From Phycisphaerae bacterium (lineage in GTDB: Bacteria > Planctomycetota > Phycisphaerae > UBA1845), in assembly GCA_028289375.1 (NCBI GenBank), contig JANQQK010000080.1, positions 62,001-126,000 of the forward strand: DNA of 64,000 nt, in the 5' to 3' direction. Shown piece after piece: positions 8,147 to 16,735 of the stretch. The notes beneath the pieces are model-generated. The model did not search any database, had not been told where the DNA came from, and worked only from the letters and a program-made list of their open reading frames with translations. How positions within the stretch are numbered: position 1 is the first letter of the stretch; each line of letters begins with the position of its first letter. The position numbers and the translations under genes were made by a program.

Positions 8147-8875
8147 ATGTCGCTCGATGGGATCATCAACCTGCACAAGCCGCTGGGGATCACGTCTGCA
8201 CGGGCGGTGCATCGGGTGCGTGGGATCGTGGGGTTCAAAAAAAGTGGGCATGCGGGGTCGCTCGATCCGGCGGCGGAGGGCGTGCTGATCGTCTGTCAGG
8301 GGCGGGCGACGAAGCTGGTCGAACACGTCATGGACCTGCCCAAAACGTACATGGCCACCGCACGTCTCGACCTGACGAGCATTTCGTATGACAGCGAGGG
8401 TGCGACCGAGGAGGTGGCCGTCGAGCGCGTGCCGGACGAGGCTGCGGTTCGCGAAGCGTTCGCCGGGTTCGTCGGGGAGATCGCCCAGGTACCGCCGCGA
8501 CGCAGTGCGGTGAAGCTCGGTGGGACGCCCGCGTACAAAACGATGAACCTGGAAAACCCGCCCGAGATTCGGCCTCGGATCGTTCGGATTGACGCGATCA
8601 ACGTCCTCTCGTTCGATTGGCCTGTGGTGCGGTTTGAGATGATCTGCGGACGCGGGACGTACGTGCGGTCGGTCATTCGCGACGTGGGTGAGAAGCTGGA
8701 AACGGGTGGATGCCTGACGGCGTTGGAGCGGCCTGCGGTCGGACCGTTTACGATGGACGAAGCATTGGGATTGGATGAACTGCGGGAGCGCGTGGCCAAT
8801 GGCGAGCCGTACCTGATGCCGCTGGACGAGGCGAAGGGGATTTTGTCGTCGGCGTTGGGCGTTGAGATTTGGTAG
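8147..8875 (+). CDS. truB: tRNA pseudouridine(55) synthase TruB
   Basis: 242 residues, the short bacterial form. Converts U55 of the tRNA T-loop to pseudouridine. It starts with the family signature GIINLHKPLGITSARAV and carries the catalytic motif GHAGSLDPAAEGVL with Asp40 as nucleophile (GHTGTLDP in most relatives). KTYMATARLDLTS and CGRGTYVRSVIRDVGEKL are further conserved blocks. It lacks a clear C-terminal PUA domain. No strong ribosome site is visible before the ATG. GH3 and Hsp20 genes follow on the same strand. Confidence 0.95.
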   Translation: MSLDGIINLHKPLGITSARAVHRVRGIVGFKKSGHAGSLDPAAEGVLIVCQGRATKLVEHVMDLPKTYMATARLDLTSISYDSEGATEEVAVERVPDEAAVREAFAGFVGEIAQVPPRRSAVKLGGTPAYKTMNLENPPEIRPRIVRIDAINVLSFDWPVVRFEMICGRGTYVRSVIRDVGEKLETGGCLTALERPAVGPFTMDEALGLDELRERVANGEPYLMPLDEAKGILSSALGVEIW

Positions 8876-8887
8876 GCGTAGGAGCGG

Positions 8888-10597
8888 ATGGCGAAATCAA
8901 TCGGTGACAAGTTACTGGCCAGGCTTGCGAAGCTGCACGCGGGGCGCATGTTTCGCCGCTTCATGCGCGACGCCGCGCGGGCGCGGGCGGTGCAGGATCG
9001 GTTGCTGACGTCGCTGGTGGGTGCCAACGCATCGAGCGACTACGGGCAGGCACATGGATTTGCGTCGATTCGCGGATACGCGGATTTCGTGAGACAGATT
9101 CCCATCACGCGGTACGACATGCTGAAACCGTACGTCGAGCGTGTGATGGCCGGCGAAACCTCCGCGATGTTCGGCGACGTTCAACGCGTGCACATGTTCG
9201 CCATGACCAGCGGCACCGTGGACGAACCGAAGTACGTGCCGGTGACGGATCGGTTCATGGCTGAGCATCGCGCGGGATGGAATGCGTTTGGCGCGAAAGC
9301 GTTGTCGGATCATCCGGACGCGCTCGTGCGATACATCCTGCAGGTGACGTCGCCGATGGACGAGGAACGTGCGGCGGGCGGACTGCCGTGCGGAGCGATC
9401 ACGGGGATGATGGCCCGGAACCAGAAGCGGATCGTGCGGAAGTACTACATCACTCCGCCGGAGGTCGCGTACATCTCCGACACGACGGCGCGGCGGTACA
9501 CGATCATGCGGCTGGCGATGCCGGCGGATGTTTCATGGATCGTGACGGCCAGTCCTGCGACGGTTCTGCAACTGGCACGCATCGGGGACGCGGAGTCGGA
9601 GCGGATCATTCGCGACGTGCGCGACGGGACGTTGTCGGCGGACATGGATATTCCCAGCGACGTGCGACAGGCGTTGGCACCGCGACTGACGGCTGATACA
9701 GCAGCGGCCGATCGATTGGCGCGGTTGCGAAGCGAATGGGGACGCCTGTATCCGCGCGACTATTGGAATCTCGGATTTCTCGCCAACTGGACCGGCGGGA
9801 CGATGGGCTTGTATCTGCAGGACTTTCCGGAGTACTTCGGTGATGTGCCGGTGCGTGACATCGGACTGCTCGCCACCGAGGGGCGCATGTCGCTGCCGAT
9901 TGAGGACGGCACGGCGTCGGGTGTGGCCATGGTTTCGTCGGTGTTTCTCGAGTTCATACCGGCTGAGCAGTATGGCCGCGAAGATCCTGACGTGCTGCGT
10001 TGTCATGAGGTCGAAGTTGGGCGCGAGTATTTCCTGCTGCTGACCAACTCGGCGGGTTTCTATCGGTATGACATCGGCGATTGCGTGCGCGTAACGGGAT
10101 TCGTCGGCGAAGCGCCATTGATCGCATTTCTGAACAAAGGGGCGCACATCAGTTCGGTGGCGGGAGAGAAGATCACGGAGCATCAGGTGGTGTCGGCCTT
10201 CGAGCGGGCGGCGGCGGCGTGTGATCCTGGATCGCGCGAGTTCGTGCTGGCACCGCGATGGGGGCAACCGCCCTGCTATCGACTGTTCGTCGAACCCGAC
10301 GCCAGCCAACACGTATCAACTCTGGAACCGCTGGCCGACGTGTTCGATCGGGTGCTCAGCGAGATGAACATCGAGTATGCGTCGAAGCGCTCGAGCGGTC
10401 GGCTGGGCGACGTCGAACTTGTCACGTTGCAAACTGGAGCGATGGCCGACCTGCACCGCGAGCAGGCACATCGCTATCGGGCGTCGAACGAGCAGTTCAA
10501 GCACCGCTATCTGCTCACGCATCCGGGCGAGGACGAGGCGTTGATGGCGATGGCCGTGGGCGAAAAACATGGAAAAGTCGCCGCCATGGACGGATAA
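8888..10597 (+). CDS. GH3 auxin-responsive-promoter family protein (acyl-adenylate enzyme)
   Basis: 569 residues, a usual GH3 length. GH3 enzymes are ANL-superfamily acyl-acid amido synthetases that adenylate a carboxylate and join it to an amine. Visible signatures are FAMTSGTVDEPKYVPVT (phosphate-binding loop), YWNLGFLANWTGGTMGLY, LLATEGRMSLPIEDG, FYRYDIGDCVRVTGF (conserved Asp) and HISSVAGEKITEHQVVSAF. Preceded by GGAGCGG and 12 bp after truB, so probably cotranscribed. Substrate unknown; bacterial members are mostly uncharacterised. Confidence 0.9.
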   Translation: MAKSIGDKLLARLAKLHAGRMFRRFMRDAARARAVQDRLLTSLVGANASSDYGQAHGFASIRGYADFVRQIPITRYDMLKPYVERVMAGETSAMFGDVQRVHMFAMTSGTVDEPKYVPVTDRFMAEHRAGWNAFGAKALSDHPDALVRYILQVTSPMDEERAAGGLPCGAITGMMARNQKRIVRKYYITPPEVAYISDTTARRYTIMRLAMPADVSWIVTASPATVLQLARIGDAESERIIRDVRDGTLSADMDIPSDVRQALAPRLTADTAAADRLARLRSEWGRLYPRDYWNLGFLANWTGGTMGLYLQDFPEYFGDVPVRDIGLLATEGRMSLPIEDGTASGVAMVSSVFLEFIPAEQYGREDPDVLRCHEVEVGREYFLLLTNSAGFYRYDIGDCVRVTGFVGEAPLIAFLNKGAHISSVAGEKITEHQVVSAFERAAAACDPGSREFVLAPRWGQPPCYRLFVEPDASQHVSTLEPLADVFDRVLSEMNIEYASKRSSGRLGDVELVTLQTGAMADLHREQAHRYRASNEQFKHRYLLTHPGEDEALMAMAVGEKHGKVAAMDG

Positions 10598-10621
10598 TGA
10601 TGTGAGAAGGGAGGCGTCATC

Positions 10622-11062
10622 ATGATGCGACGTGATTGGCAGGACATCCGATCGTTGGGCGATCTACGCGAGGAGATGGAGAACATGTTCAGCCAGTTTG
10701 CGGGGGCGGTTGGGCATGAGATTCCGGCCCGGTTTCGCACAGATCCGGTCGTGAATCTGATCGAGGACGCGGAGAGCTTCCACGCCGAGTTCGAAGTGCC
10801 GGGACTGACGATGGATCGGATCGACGTGGAGGTACTGGGCGAGCAGTTGACGGTGAAAGGTCGGCGGTCAGCCGTCGAGTCGGAGCACCTGATGTTCCAC
10901 CGTCGCGAGCGGGCTGCCACCGATTTCTCGCGGACGCTGGTGTTGCCGACGAGTGTCAACGTCGAGAAGGCTTCGGCCACGTTGAAGGACGGCGTGCTAA
11001 CCGTGACAATGCCGAAGTCGGACGTGGCCAAGGCCCGACGGGTGGAGGTGACGTCGGATTAG
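10622..11062 (+). CDS. Small heat-shock protein, Hsp20/alpha-crystallin family
   Basis: 146 residues. ATP-independent holdase chaperone. The alpha-crystallin domain covers about residues 40-140, with FHAEFEVPGLTMDRIDVEV, LTVKGRR, FSRTLVLPTSVNVEKASATL and the GVLTVTMPK block (A-x-x-x-n-GVL-x-V). Strong ribosome site GGGAGG before two adjacent ATGs. The C-terminal IXI motif is not obvious. Follows the GH3 gene by 24 bp and precedes the tRNA-Sec gene. Confidence 0.95.
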   Translation: MMRRDWQDIRSLGDLREEMENMFSQFAGAVGHEIPARFRTDPVVNLIEDAESFHAEFEVPGLTMDRIDVEVLGEQLTVKGRRSAVESEHLMFHRRERAATDFSRTLVLPTSVNVEKASATLKDGVLTVTMPKSDVAKARRVEVTSD

Positions 11063-11160
11063 GTTGCTCGGTCGTCGCGTTCCGTTTCGCCACGCGTGCG
11101 ATCGCCGCGTTTGACGATCCATGCGAGCGGCGTGTTGCGATCGAAATGAGTTTCATCTTG

Positions 11161-11256
11161 GGGAGTGTCCGGACGCCTGGTGGGTCCCGCGGCCTTCAAA
11201 GCCGTTGAGGGGTTGCTGACGTAGCTCCTGGTGGGTTCGATTCCCATCCGCTCCCG
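11161..11256 (+). tRNA. selC: tRNA-Sec (anticodon TCA), selenocysteine tRNA
   Basis: 96 nt. Acceptor strands GGGAGTG(T) and CCGCTCCC pair, with discriminator G and no encoded CCA. The anticodon arm GCGGC-CTTCAAA-GCCGT gives anticodon TCA, which reads UGA. A long variable arm (AGGGG ... CTCCT with an inner GCT/AGC) and T-arm GTGGG-TTCGATT-CCCAT are present. Long acceptor, long D stem and long variable arm are the tRNA-Sec traits. The organism should therefore make selenoproteins; selA and selB are not in this window. The 3' 74 bases beginning at 11185 are repeated at 14003. Confidence 0.9.
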
Positions 11257-11258
11257 TT
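11185..11258 (+). repeat. attL-type direct repeat (in the tRNA-Sec gene)
   Basis: Starts TCCCGCGGCCTTCAAAGCCG and ends CGCTCCCGTT; identical over 74 bases to 14003-14076. It contains the anticodon, variable and T arms. Confidence 0.9.
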
Positions 11259-11282
11259 ATTTTCCATCATATTCTTGCGGGT

Positions 11283-11291
11283 TGATATAAT
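11283..11291 (+). promoter_or_regulatory. Extended -10 promoter inside the island
   Basis: TGATATAAT, that is TGn followed by a perfect TATAAT at 11286-11291, with only a weak -35. A start near 11298 would give a leader of about 25 bases before the ATG at 11324. Confidence 0.5.
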
Positions 11292-11323
11292 TATCACGGG
11301 CTCGATTTGAAAGGGTCTGTGCT

Positions 11324-12019
11324 ATGCGTCGTGGCCCGCAACCCAACTTCGTCCGTGACCGCCACGACAACACGGTCAGCGGGCTCCGCACCCAAAAGCA
11401 CTACCAAATCCTCGCAGGTCACGTTGCGAACGGTGTAGATGGCAACTACATTCGGAGAAATCCAAGAATCGTTGAGTTGGCTTGCCGAGCGATTGAGCGG
11501 CTTTACTTTGATGAGGCTCGGAGGACGGAGTTCATGGGTGACATACGAAGCAATCTACGTGAAATAACGAAGCAGGAAATCGATGCAATAGCTCGCAGAA
11601 GCGAATGGTATGGCATCGAAACTGCTGATTCTGCCGATGTCCGATTACTTGAATTCGACCTCGGGCTCGACAGCGTAGTTTCATACCCTGCAGGCTCCCT
11701 CCCCAAAGATATCCACCTCCACGTTCTCAACGTCGGCTCAATCAGAATCGGATTTGAAATCTCCTTCATGCAATGGGCATTCGTGACGGGGTCATTCCCA
11801 ACTGACCGTCTTCGAGTGGGCTTTGCAGTCCGTCCATCGTCGGAGCAAGCGAAGAAGTGGGAGGATGCGAGCGGTGCCAACTGGGCGGTTTCGTTTTGCT
11901 GGGAAGGCAATCCATTGCGGGCCGAAGAGATGCCTCAGGACAGCTGGCCTGACCAAATAGATGACATTCTTCCAGTTTATCGTCTTTGGGCAATACAACA
12001 GGCGGAGTCAATGCTCTGA
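11324..12019 (+). CDS. Hypothetical protein, island cargo
   Basis: 231 residues, no signal peptide or membrane segment, no motif I recognise. The N-terminal 110 residues are charged and helical (IVELACRAIERLYFDEARRTEF, LREITKQEIDAIARR). The C-terminal half looks beta-rich with aromatic residues (FEISFMQWAFVTGSFPTDRL, NWAVSFCWEGNP). It is the first gene after the attL-type repeat, with its own extended -10 promoter. Base composition is lower in GC than flanking core genes, consistent with transfer. It converges on the ADP-ribosylglycohydrolase gene. Confidence 0.7.
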   Translation: MRRGPQPNFVRDRHDNTVSGLRTQKHYQILAGHVANGVDGNYIRRNPRIVELACRAIERLYFDEARRTEFMGDIRSNLREITKQEIDAIARRSEWYGIETADSADVRLLEFDLGLDSVVSYPAGSLPKDIHLHVLNVGSIRIGFEISFMQWAFVTGSFPTDRLRVGFAVRPSSEQAKKWEDASGANWAVSFCWEGNPLRAEEMPQDSWPDQIDDILPVYRLWAIQQAESML

Positions 12020-12111
12020 TTTCGAAGCGACGAGCGACAAGTTGAACGGGAACAAACCCAAATGAGACAAAGGGAGGGCCAGCCATCGAAGCATGATCCT
12101 TGCGTATCCCA

Positions 12112-13170
12112 TCAGTAGGGCGGCAAGAGGCGCCGGAAACCATGGGTCAGCACGATCACCAAGAATGCGAGATTCCGGATCAACAGCAAGCTGGAGGCAC
12201 ATCGCGGAACGACATTGGCTCCGCGATTCCGATCGAAATCGCTGACGGCACGTGCCAACACATCCATCCACTCAACGGTGCATGGCCATTCCGCCAGCTT
12301 GTCAATCCAATCGCTGGGTATCCCACCCACACCAACCTGCGTGCCGCCCAGGGCACCGGCGATCGCCCCAACTGTGTCGGCATCACCGCCGAGGCATACC
12401 GCTGACTCGACGGTGTCGCGGTAGTTGCCCTGGTGCGCGAACCAGCAATGGACCGCAACCGGAACGGTGTGGACGACAAACCCAGTGACTCCATTTCCGA
12501 GTCCAAGTCTTTCGGCGAGGACGTCAGATTCCGTGCCCTGCTTGGCCGCCTCAAACGCAAGTACAATATTCCGGCGAAGTTCCGCATCGCCAGCGATCGG
12601 CAGGATTCGGCCACTTACCTCGTCTTCATTCAGACGCCGGCCACCTGTCGCGACTATCTTCTGCGCGATTGCGGCCACAATGTGCGCGCTCTGTTCCGCG
12701 CGTGGGTCCGTATGAGTGATGCGACTCGATGCCCGCACCAACGCGGCAAGTTTCTCTTCTGACGTGGTCACGAGCCCAAGCAACGCACTGCGCATTGCTG
12801 GGCCATTTCCGGCACTGCGTACCCCGCTTCGCTCGGGAGACACACCGCACCACAGCTTGAGGCAGGCCCGCAGCGTACCCAATCCAACGCCGGCCGGCAC
12901 ACGCAGGAGCCACCACCGGAGTCGTCGGGCGAAATCGCGCCGGAACGCTTCTAACTCTCCGCCGCCTGCGACGAGCGACTGCGCGACCATAACCGTCTGC
13001 TCTGTGTCATCGCTGCATAACCCACGCCCCGCAATCATGCGGTGCCGGAGTGGTCGTCCACCGCACAGGCGCTCTGCGCGTCGACGACTAAGGCCTTCGC
13101 GCGGCAGACCAATCGCGTCTCCAACAGCCGTGCCAACCAAGCAACCATTGATGTGGTCATATGGCATCAT
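12112..13170 (-). CDS. ADP-ribosylglycohydrolase family protein (DraG-like)
   Basis: 352 residues. Removes ADP-ribose from modified macromolecules with two Mg2+ ions. Visible family signatures are GCLVGTAVGDAIGLP at the start, SDDTEQT (metal ligands about residues 53-57), GNGPAMRSALLG, THTDPRAEQSA and LGGDADTVGAIAG near residues 260-272 (second metal site). The last 40 residues add a hydrophobic tail (SLLLIRNLAFLVIVLTHGF) that could anchor it in the membrane, not usual for the family. The start overlaps the stop of the upstream small gene by ATGA, so the two are coupled. Target unknown. Confidence 0.9.
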   Translation of the reverse strand: MMPYDHINGCLVGTAVGDAIGLPREGLSRRRAERLCGGRPLRHRMIAGRGLCSDDTEQTVMVAQSLVAGGGELEAFRRDFARRLRWWLLRVPAGVGLGTLRACLKLWCGVSPERSGVRSAGNGPAMRSALLGLVTTSEEKLAALVRASSRITHTDPRAEQSAHIVAAIAQKIVATGGRRLNEDEVSGRILPIAGDAELRRNIVLAFEAAKQGTESDVLAERLGLGNGVTGFVVHTVPVAVHCWFAHQGNYRDTVESAVCLGGDADTVGAIAGALGGTQVGVGGIPSDWIDKLAEWPCTVEWMDVLARAVSDFDRNRGANVVPRCASSLLLIRNLAFLVIVLTHGFRRLLPPY

Positions 13171-13562
13171 GATTGGTCGTCAGTCGCCTTCCGTTCTTTG
13201 ACAGCCGCCTTCTTGAGCGTCTCGCGCTGCTTCAACGACATTCGCAGTTCCTCGTCAGTGGCCAGGGTCGGACGTCCGGCGAGTCGGTGCAACTCGTCAC
13301 GCGCCTGCATGAGTGCAATCCCAAGCCCATGACGGCCACGCCCGAGTCGCCAAGGTGCTGGACTCGAAAAAACAATCGACTTGTTCCAGTCACAATGCGC
13401 GATATTAACCGACCACGCCCCGCCTGTCAGACCGCCTTGGTGACGCAGACCCAATGCGTTCGTCCGCCTAGCAGTCGGGACCAAGAGCGTCGCGACCATG
13501 TCCGTCACGAGCGACATGCGCGCGGCGAGGGTCAACCGCTTGAGAAGTGACTCACAACGCAT
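13167..13562 (-). CDS. Small protein coupled to the ADP-ribosylglycohydrolase
   Basis: 131 residues from the ATG at 13562 (a longer frame to 13667 has no better start). Its stop overlaps the hydrolase start (ATGA, 13167-13170), so the two are a translational unit. The N-terminal region is basic and hydrophobic; the C-terminus is charged (DEELRMSLKQRETLKKAAVKERK). I recognise no family. By analogy with ADP-ribosyl transferase/hydrolase pairs it could be the partner of the hydrolase, but it is short and shows no transferase motif, so this is speculation. Confidence 0.5.
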   Translation of the reverse strand: MRCESLLKRLTLAARMSLVTDMVATLLVPTARRTNALGLRHQGGLTGGAWSVNIAHCDWNKSIVFSSPAPWRLGRGRHGLGIALMQARDELHRLAGRPTLATDEELRMSLKQRETLKKAAVKERKATDDQS

Positions 13563-14002
13563 GGGGACAATGTAGCACACGTGATCGTGGTATCGCACGT
13601 GATTCTCCAGCGGACGTAACGCGAACAGGTGCTTTGACTCGTTGCGACTATGCGGGGATAAGCTCATCGCATACCCGGCACATCAGCACGACAATGACTC
13701 AGACTGCCCCTCACCCTCCTTGCCCATTGATCTCCCGACACAAACTGGGGGCGAGCCACCGACAGTCCCCTCGCCCCTCGGGTCGCCCACGCTTGCCCAA
13801 GTTGCTTGGTGGCGGTCATCGGTGGATGGCCGTTTGCCGGTCTTCGACGAGGAGGACCATGTAGGCCTTCGCCTCCAATCGTACGGTGGAAGCGAGGAGG
13901 TGGTGGAATGCCTGTCGAGCAATACCTAGATCAACAGACACAATCGCTATCTCATGGCAACCCCCAATTAGAATCTCCCTCTTGGGCGCGCCAGCGTGTC
14001 CT
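13563..14002. other. Island right end without recognisable gene
   Basis: About 440 bases between the coupled gene pair and the attR-type repeat. Frames of 60-100 codons exist on both strands but none has a ribosome site, known motif or convincing composition. It may contain a decayed integrase or other remnant; I cannot show this. Confidence 0.4.
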
Positions 14003-14076
14003 TCCCGCGGCCTTCAAAGCCGTTGAGGGGTTGCTGACGTAGCTCCTGGTGGGTTCGATTCCCATCCGCTCCCGTT
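14003..14076 (+). repeat. attR-type direct repeat (tRNA-Sec 3' fragment)
   Basis: Perfect 74-base copy of 11185-11258. The upstream sequence (GGGCGCGCCAGCGTGTCCT) does not supply a D-arm or acceptor strand, so this is a fragment and not a second tRNA. Confidence 0.9.
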
Positions 14077-14297
14077 TTCATCCCCACGATTTGAACACTC
14101 CACGTCCCCATCCCATCGAAAAACTCTGCAGCCTCAGGCCGTAAACGCATCGTTTGGCATCGTTCTTGCTGGCATATTTTCATGGCGCGGGCGTGCTCGT
14201 GAGCGGGCATGCGTCTCGTTTCGTTTTCTCACATGGAGGCAGCACGTCGCTGGCTGCGAACCGGCGCGGGAATTCCACACCGAGGAGTGAACAATCC

Positions 14298-15740
14298 ATG
14301 AACGTCCTTTCCACGCTAGATCCGAAACAGGTGGCCAAGCCCTCAACACTATCGCGTACCGCCAAATGGCAGGTTCTTGCAGGGGCCATGCTCGTACAGC
14401 TCATTCTCGGGACGGTCTACGGCTACAGCGTGTTCTGGCAGCCGCTGATCAAAACGATCTGGGGCGAATCACCCACCGCAGCCTCGGCCGTGGTCGAGGG
14501 TGTGACGGCCACCGTCGCGGCGACCGGCGTTGTTGAGGCCGCCGCAGCAGAAAATGCAACCCGCCAAAGCCAACTCAAGTATGCCTTTTCGATCTGCGTC
14601 CTGTCTTTCGCGATTTCCATGATCTTCGCGGGGCGACTCCAGGACGTTCGCGGGCCACGATTTACCACTGTTCTCGGCGGCGTGATCATTGGCGTCGGGT
14701 TTCTGCTGGCCGCCCTCGTTGTGCCGAGATCGCCGGTCGCGAACAGCAACAACAGCACGATTTACCTGCTGTGGCTTACCATCGGACTGCTGGCCGGCGT
14801 CGGCATCGGGTTCGCCTACGTCTGTCCGATTGCAGCCTTGGTGAAGTGGTTTCCGGCACATAAGGGACTGGTCTCCGGCATTGCCGTGGCGGGGTTTGGC
14901 TTTGGAGCGTTCATCTTTGCCCAGAAGGACAGCTGGGTGGGGGCTGTCAGCTTCATCGAGTCCTACGGCATTCGATCCTTCTTCCTGACGCATGCGGGCA
15001 TTTCGTTTTTCGTGGTCTTCATGGGCGGACTGATGCTGCGTAACCCACCAGCAGCACCGCAAACTGCCGATGCAAGCAAATTGATATCAACATCCGATGC
15101 GACTTGGCAGGAACTCTTGCGATCGTGGCGATTCTACATCGTGTGGCTGATGTTCTTCAGCGGATCGTTGGCTGGCTTGATGGTGATCGGAATCCTGAAG
15201 GACTTCGCCGGCAACCAACTGGTCGGTGCGGCTGAAGCATCCGGCGCGATCATGACCGATCAGCTCCGAAGCGAACTGATCCTGAACGGTGCGACGGCGG
15301 TCGGCGTTTTGGCGATTTTCAATGCCCTGGGACGTGTGGTTTGGGGGATCGTCTCCGACCGCATCGGCCGAACGCCTTCCATGTTGCTGATGTTCATCCT
15401 GCAGGGGATGACGATGTTCGCGTTGGTAGCACTCCGGACCGAGATGACGCTGTCGATCGGCGCTGGCTTGGTGGGCTTCTTCTATGGCGGTATCTTCGCG
15501 TTGTTCCCCTCGCTGACGGCGGACATGTTCGGGGCGAAGAACCTTGGTGCCAACTATGGATGGGTCTTTACGTCGTACGGCATCGCCGGCGTCATCGGCG
15601 TGTTCGTCGGCAACCTGGCCCACCGTCAGACGGGCAGCTATTTCACCGCTTTTGCGATCGCCGGCGTACTGTGTTTCCTGTCCGCCGTACTCGCGTTGGT
15701 TCTGCATGCCGGCCAAAGTCGCAAGCCGAAGACGTGCTGA
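14298..15740 (+). CDS. MFS transporter, oxalate/formate antiporter (OFA) type
   Basis: 480 residues from the ATG at 14298, preceded by GAGGAG at an 8-base spacing; the longer frame to 14154 has no support. About twelve membrane helices. QLILGTVYGYSVFWQPL in helix 1 matches the G-x-x-Y-x-x-S-V-F signature of OFA-family carriers; GRLQDVRGPR is the MFS loop 2-3 motif; GRVVWGIVSDRIGRTP is the equivalent motif in the second half. A large Ala/Val-rich insert after helix 1 (residues 45-85) is unusual. Substrate is probably a small organic anion (inference from the family). Confidence 0.85.
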   Translation: MNVLSTLDPKQVAKPSTLSRTAKWQVLAGAMLVQLILGTVYGYSVFWQPLIKTIWGESPTAASAVVEGVTATVAATGVVEAAAAENATRQSQLKYAFSICVLSFAISMIFAGRLQDVRGPRFTTVLGGVIIGVGFLLAALVVPRSPVANSNNSTIYLLWLTIGLLAGVGIGFAYVCPIAALVKWFPAHKGLVSGIAVAGFGFGAFIFAQKDSWVGAVSFIESYGIRSFFLTHAGISFFVVFMGGLMLRNPPAAPQTADASKLISTSDATWQELLRSWRFYIVWLMFFSGSLAGLMVIGILKDFAGNQLVGAAEASGAIMTDQLRSELILNGATAVGVLAIFNALGRVVWGIVSDRIGRTPSMLLMFILQGMTMFALVALRTEMTLSIGAGLVGFFYGGIFALFPSLTADMFGAKNLGANYGWVFTSYGIAGVIGVFVGNLAHRQTGSYFTAFAIAGVLCFLSAVLALVLHAGQSRKPKTC

Positions 15741-15779
15741 TTGGTCGTGAACGGGCAGCCGAGCTCAGTCTCAAGCGCC

Positions 15780-16730
15780 CTAAAGGAAGTCGCGGACGCG
15801 CAGCCGGTATATCAACGGGCCTTCCATCAGGTAAATGTTCGGGCCTCGTGCTGCCTGAAAGTCAGGCTTGATCAACTCCCGCGAGGTATTGAGCGGCCAA
15901 ACGTCGGTGAGCGTTCTGGTGTGGGGCGGCTCTTGAAGTTGGATGAGAAGCAGATCACCGGCATCACCGTAGCCACTCCGCATGAGCACAAGGTCTCGGT
16001 CCACTGCGAAAAGACTGGATCCGTCGATCGGCACATCCCAGTGCGCGTGGTATTCACACCGACGCAGGTGCACGAGAACGTATTCGCTGTAGTAGTAGAA
16101 CCATGTTCCCGCATCAGATGTGATGTTCAGTGCGTAACAATCGTCGATGTGCTCGAGTCTGCGAGGCGGGCGGTAGGCGTACTGCAAGTCGCCCCGGTCA
16201 TTGAAGCAGTTCAATCCGGACGAGCCGATCGGTTCGTCCCACCCGTAGTTGCCGTAAACCCCTTCGTCGAAATAACTAACCCAGATGGCATGGTTCTCGG
16301 TTGTTTGCACATCTTCGATGCCATCACCCAAGGTGAACTCGGACAAAAGAAGCCCGTTCTCCGAGTCGAATACTTGAGCATTTTTGTCGATGCTTGATGA
16401 ACTCCGGCGTTCACTCCGTGCTGAAACCAACAACAAACGATCATGCGACAGTGGCTGAACGAAGTGGAAATTCCAGTTCTGCCCATGAATGTCAAAACGC
16501 TTCTTTCCGTAGCGGTTGATCCTGATGATCCTGTAGTCGTGAGCTGTTTCCGTCGTCAGTTTTGCGAATACAGCGCCGGTCGACTCATCCCAATGGTCCG
16601 GTTCGCCGCGGTGCAGCAGCACGTAGACATCTTCCGAAGGCCCGACATTCAGGGCGACTCGCGTGAACCCCTCGAGATCGGCAGAAAGATCGGCGAACAA
16701 CTCAACGCTGTCTCCGTGAACCGTACCCAT
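15780..16730 (-). CDS. Hypothetical protein, possible beta-propeller
   Basis: 316 residues, no signal peptide. Repeating short hydrophobic strands with aromatic residues and loops such as DCYALNITSDAGTWFYYYS and AVDRDLVLMRSGYGDAGDL suggest an all-beta, propeller-like fold. It begins 5 bp after the stop of the 185-residue gene, so the two form an operon. Lower GC than the core genes. No known family recognised. Confidence 0.6.
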   Translation of the reverse strand: MGTVHGDSVELFADLSADLEGFTRVALNVGPSEDVYVLLHRGEPDHWDESTGAVFAKLTTETAHDYRIIRINRYGKKRFDIHGQNWNFHFVQPLSHDRLLLVSARSERRSSSSIDKNAQVFDSENGLLLSEFTLGDGIEDVQTTENHAIWVSYFDEGVYGNYGWDEPIGSSGLNCFNDRGDLQYAYRPPRRLEHIDDCYALNITSDAGTWFYYYSEYVLVHLRRCEYHAHWDVPIDGSSLFAVDRDLVLMRSGYGDAGDLLLIQLQEPPHTRTLTDVWPLNTSRELIKPDFQAARGPNIYLMEGPLIYRLRVRDFL

Positions 16731-16735
16731 GACGC

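Larger units (their letters stand above)
11185..14076. mobile_element. Small genomic island inserted in the selC gene
   Basis: A perfect 74-bp direct repeat bounds the segment: 11185-11258 (inside the intact tRNA-Sec) and 14003-14076. The second copy has the anticodon arm to 3' end of the tRNA but not the 5' third. This is the product expected when a tyrosine-recombinase element integrates into a tRNA 3' half and restores the gene. Three genes are inside, visibly lower in GC than neighbours. No integrase is recognisable, so it may be a remnant or depend on one elsewhere. Confidence 0.85.

Noticed and set aside
13642-13929. 95-codon plus-strand frame in the island right end
   Set aside because: No ribosome site, no recognised motif, low-complexity Pro/Ser start; could be a remnant but cannot be supported.
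14003-14076. A second tRNA-Sec gene
   Set aside because: Only the anticodon arm to 3' end is present; the 5' acceptor strand and D arm are missing, so it is an attachment-site fragment.
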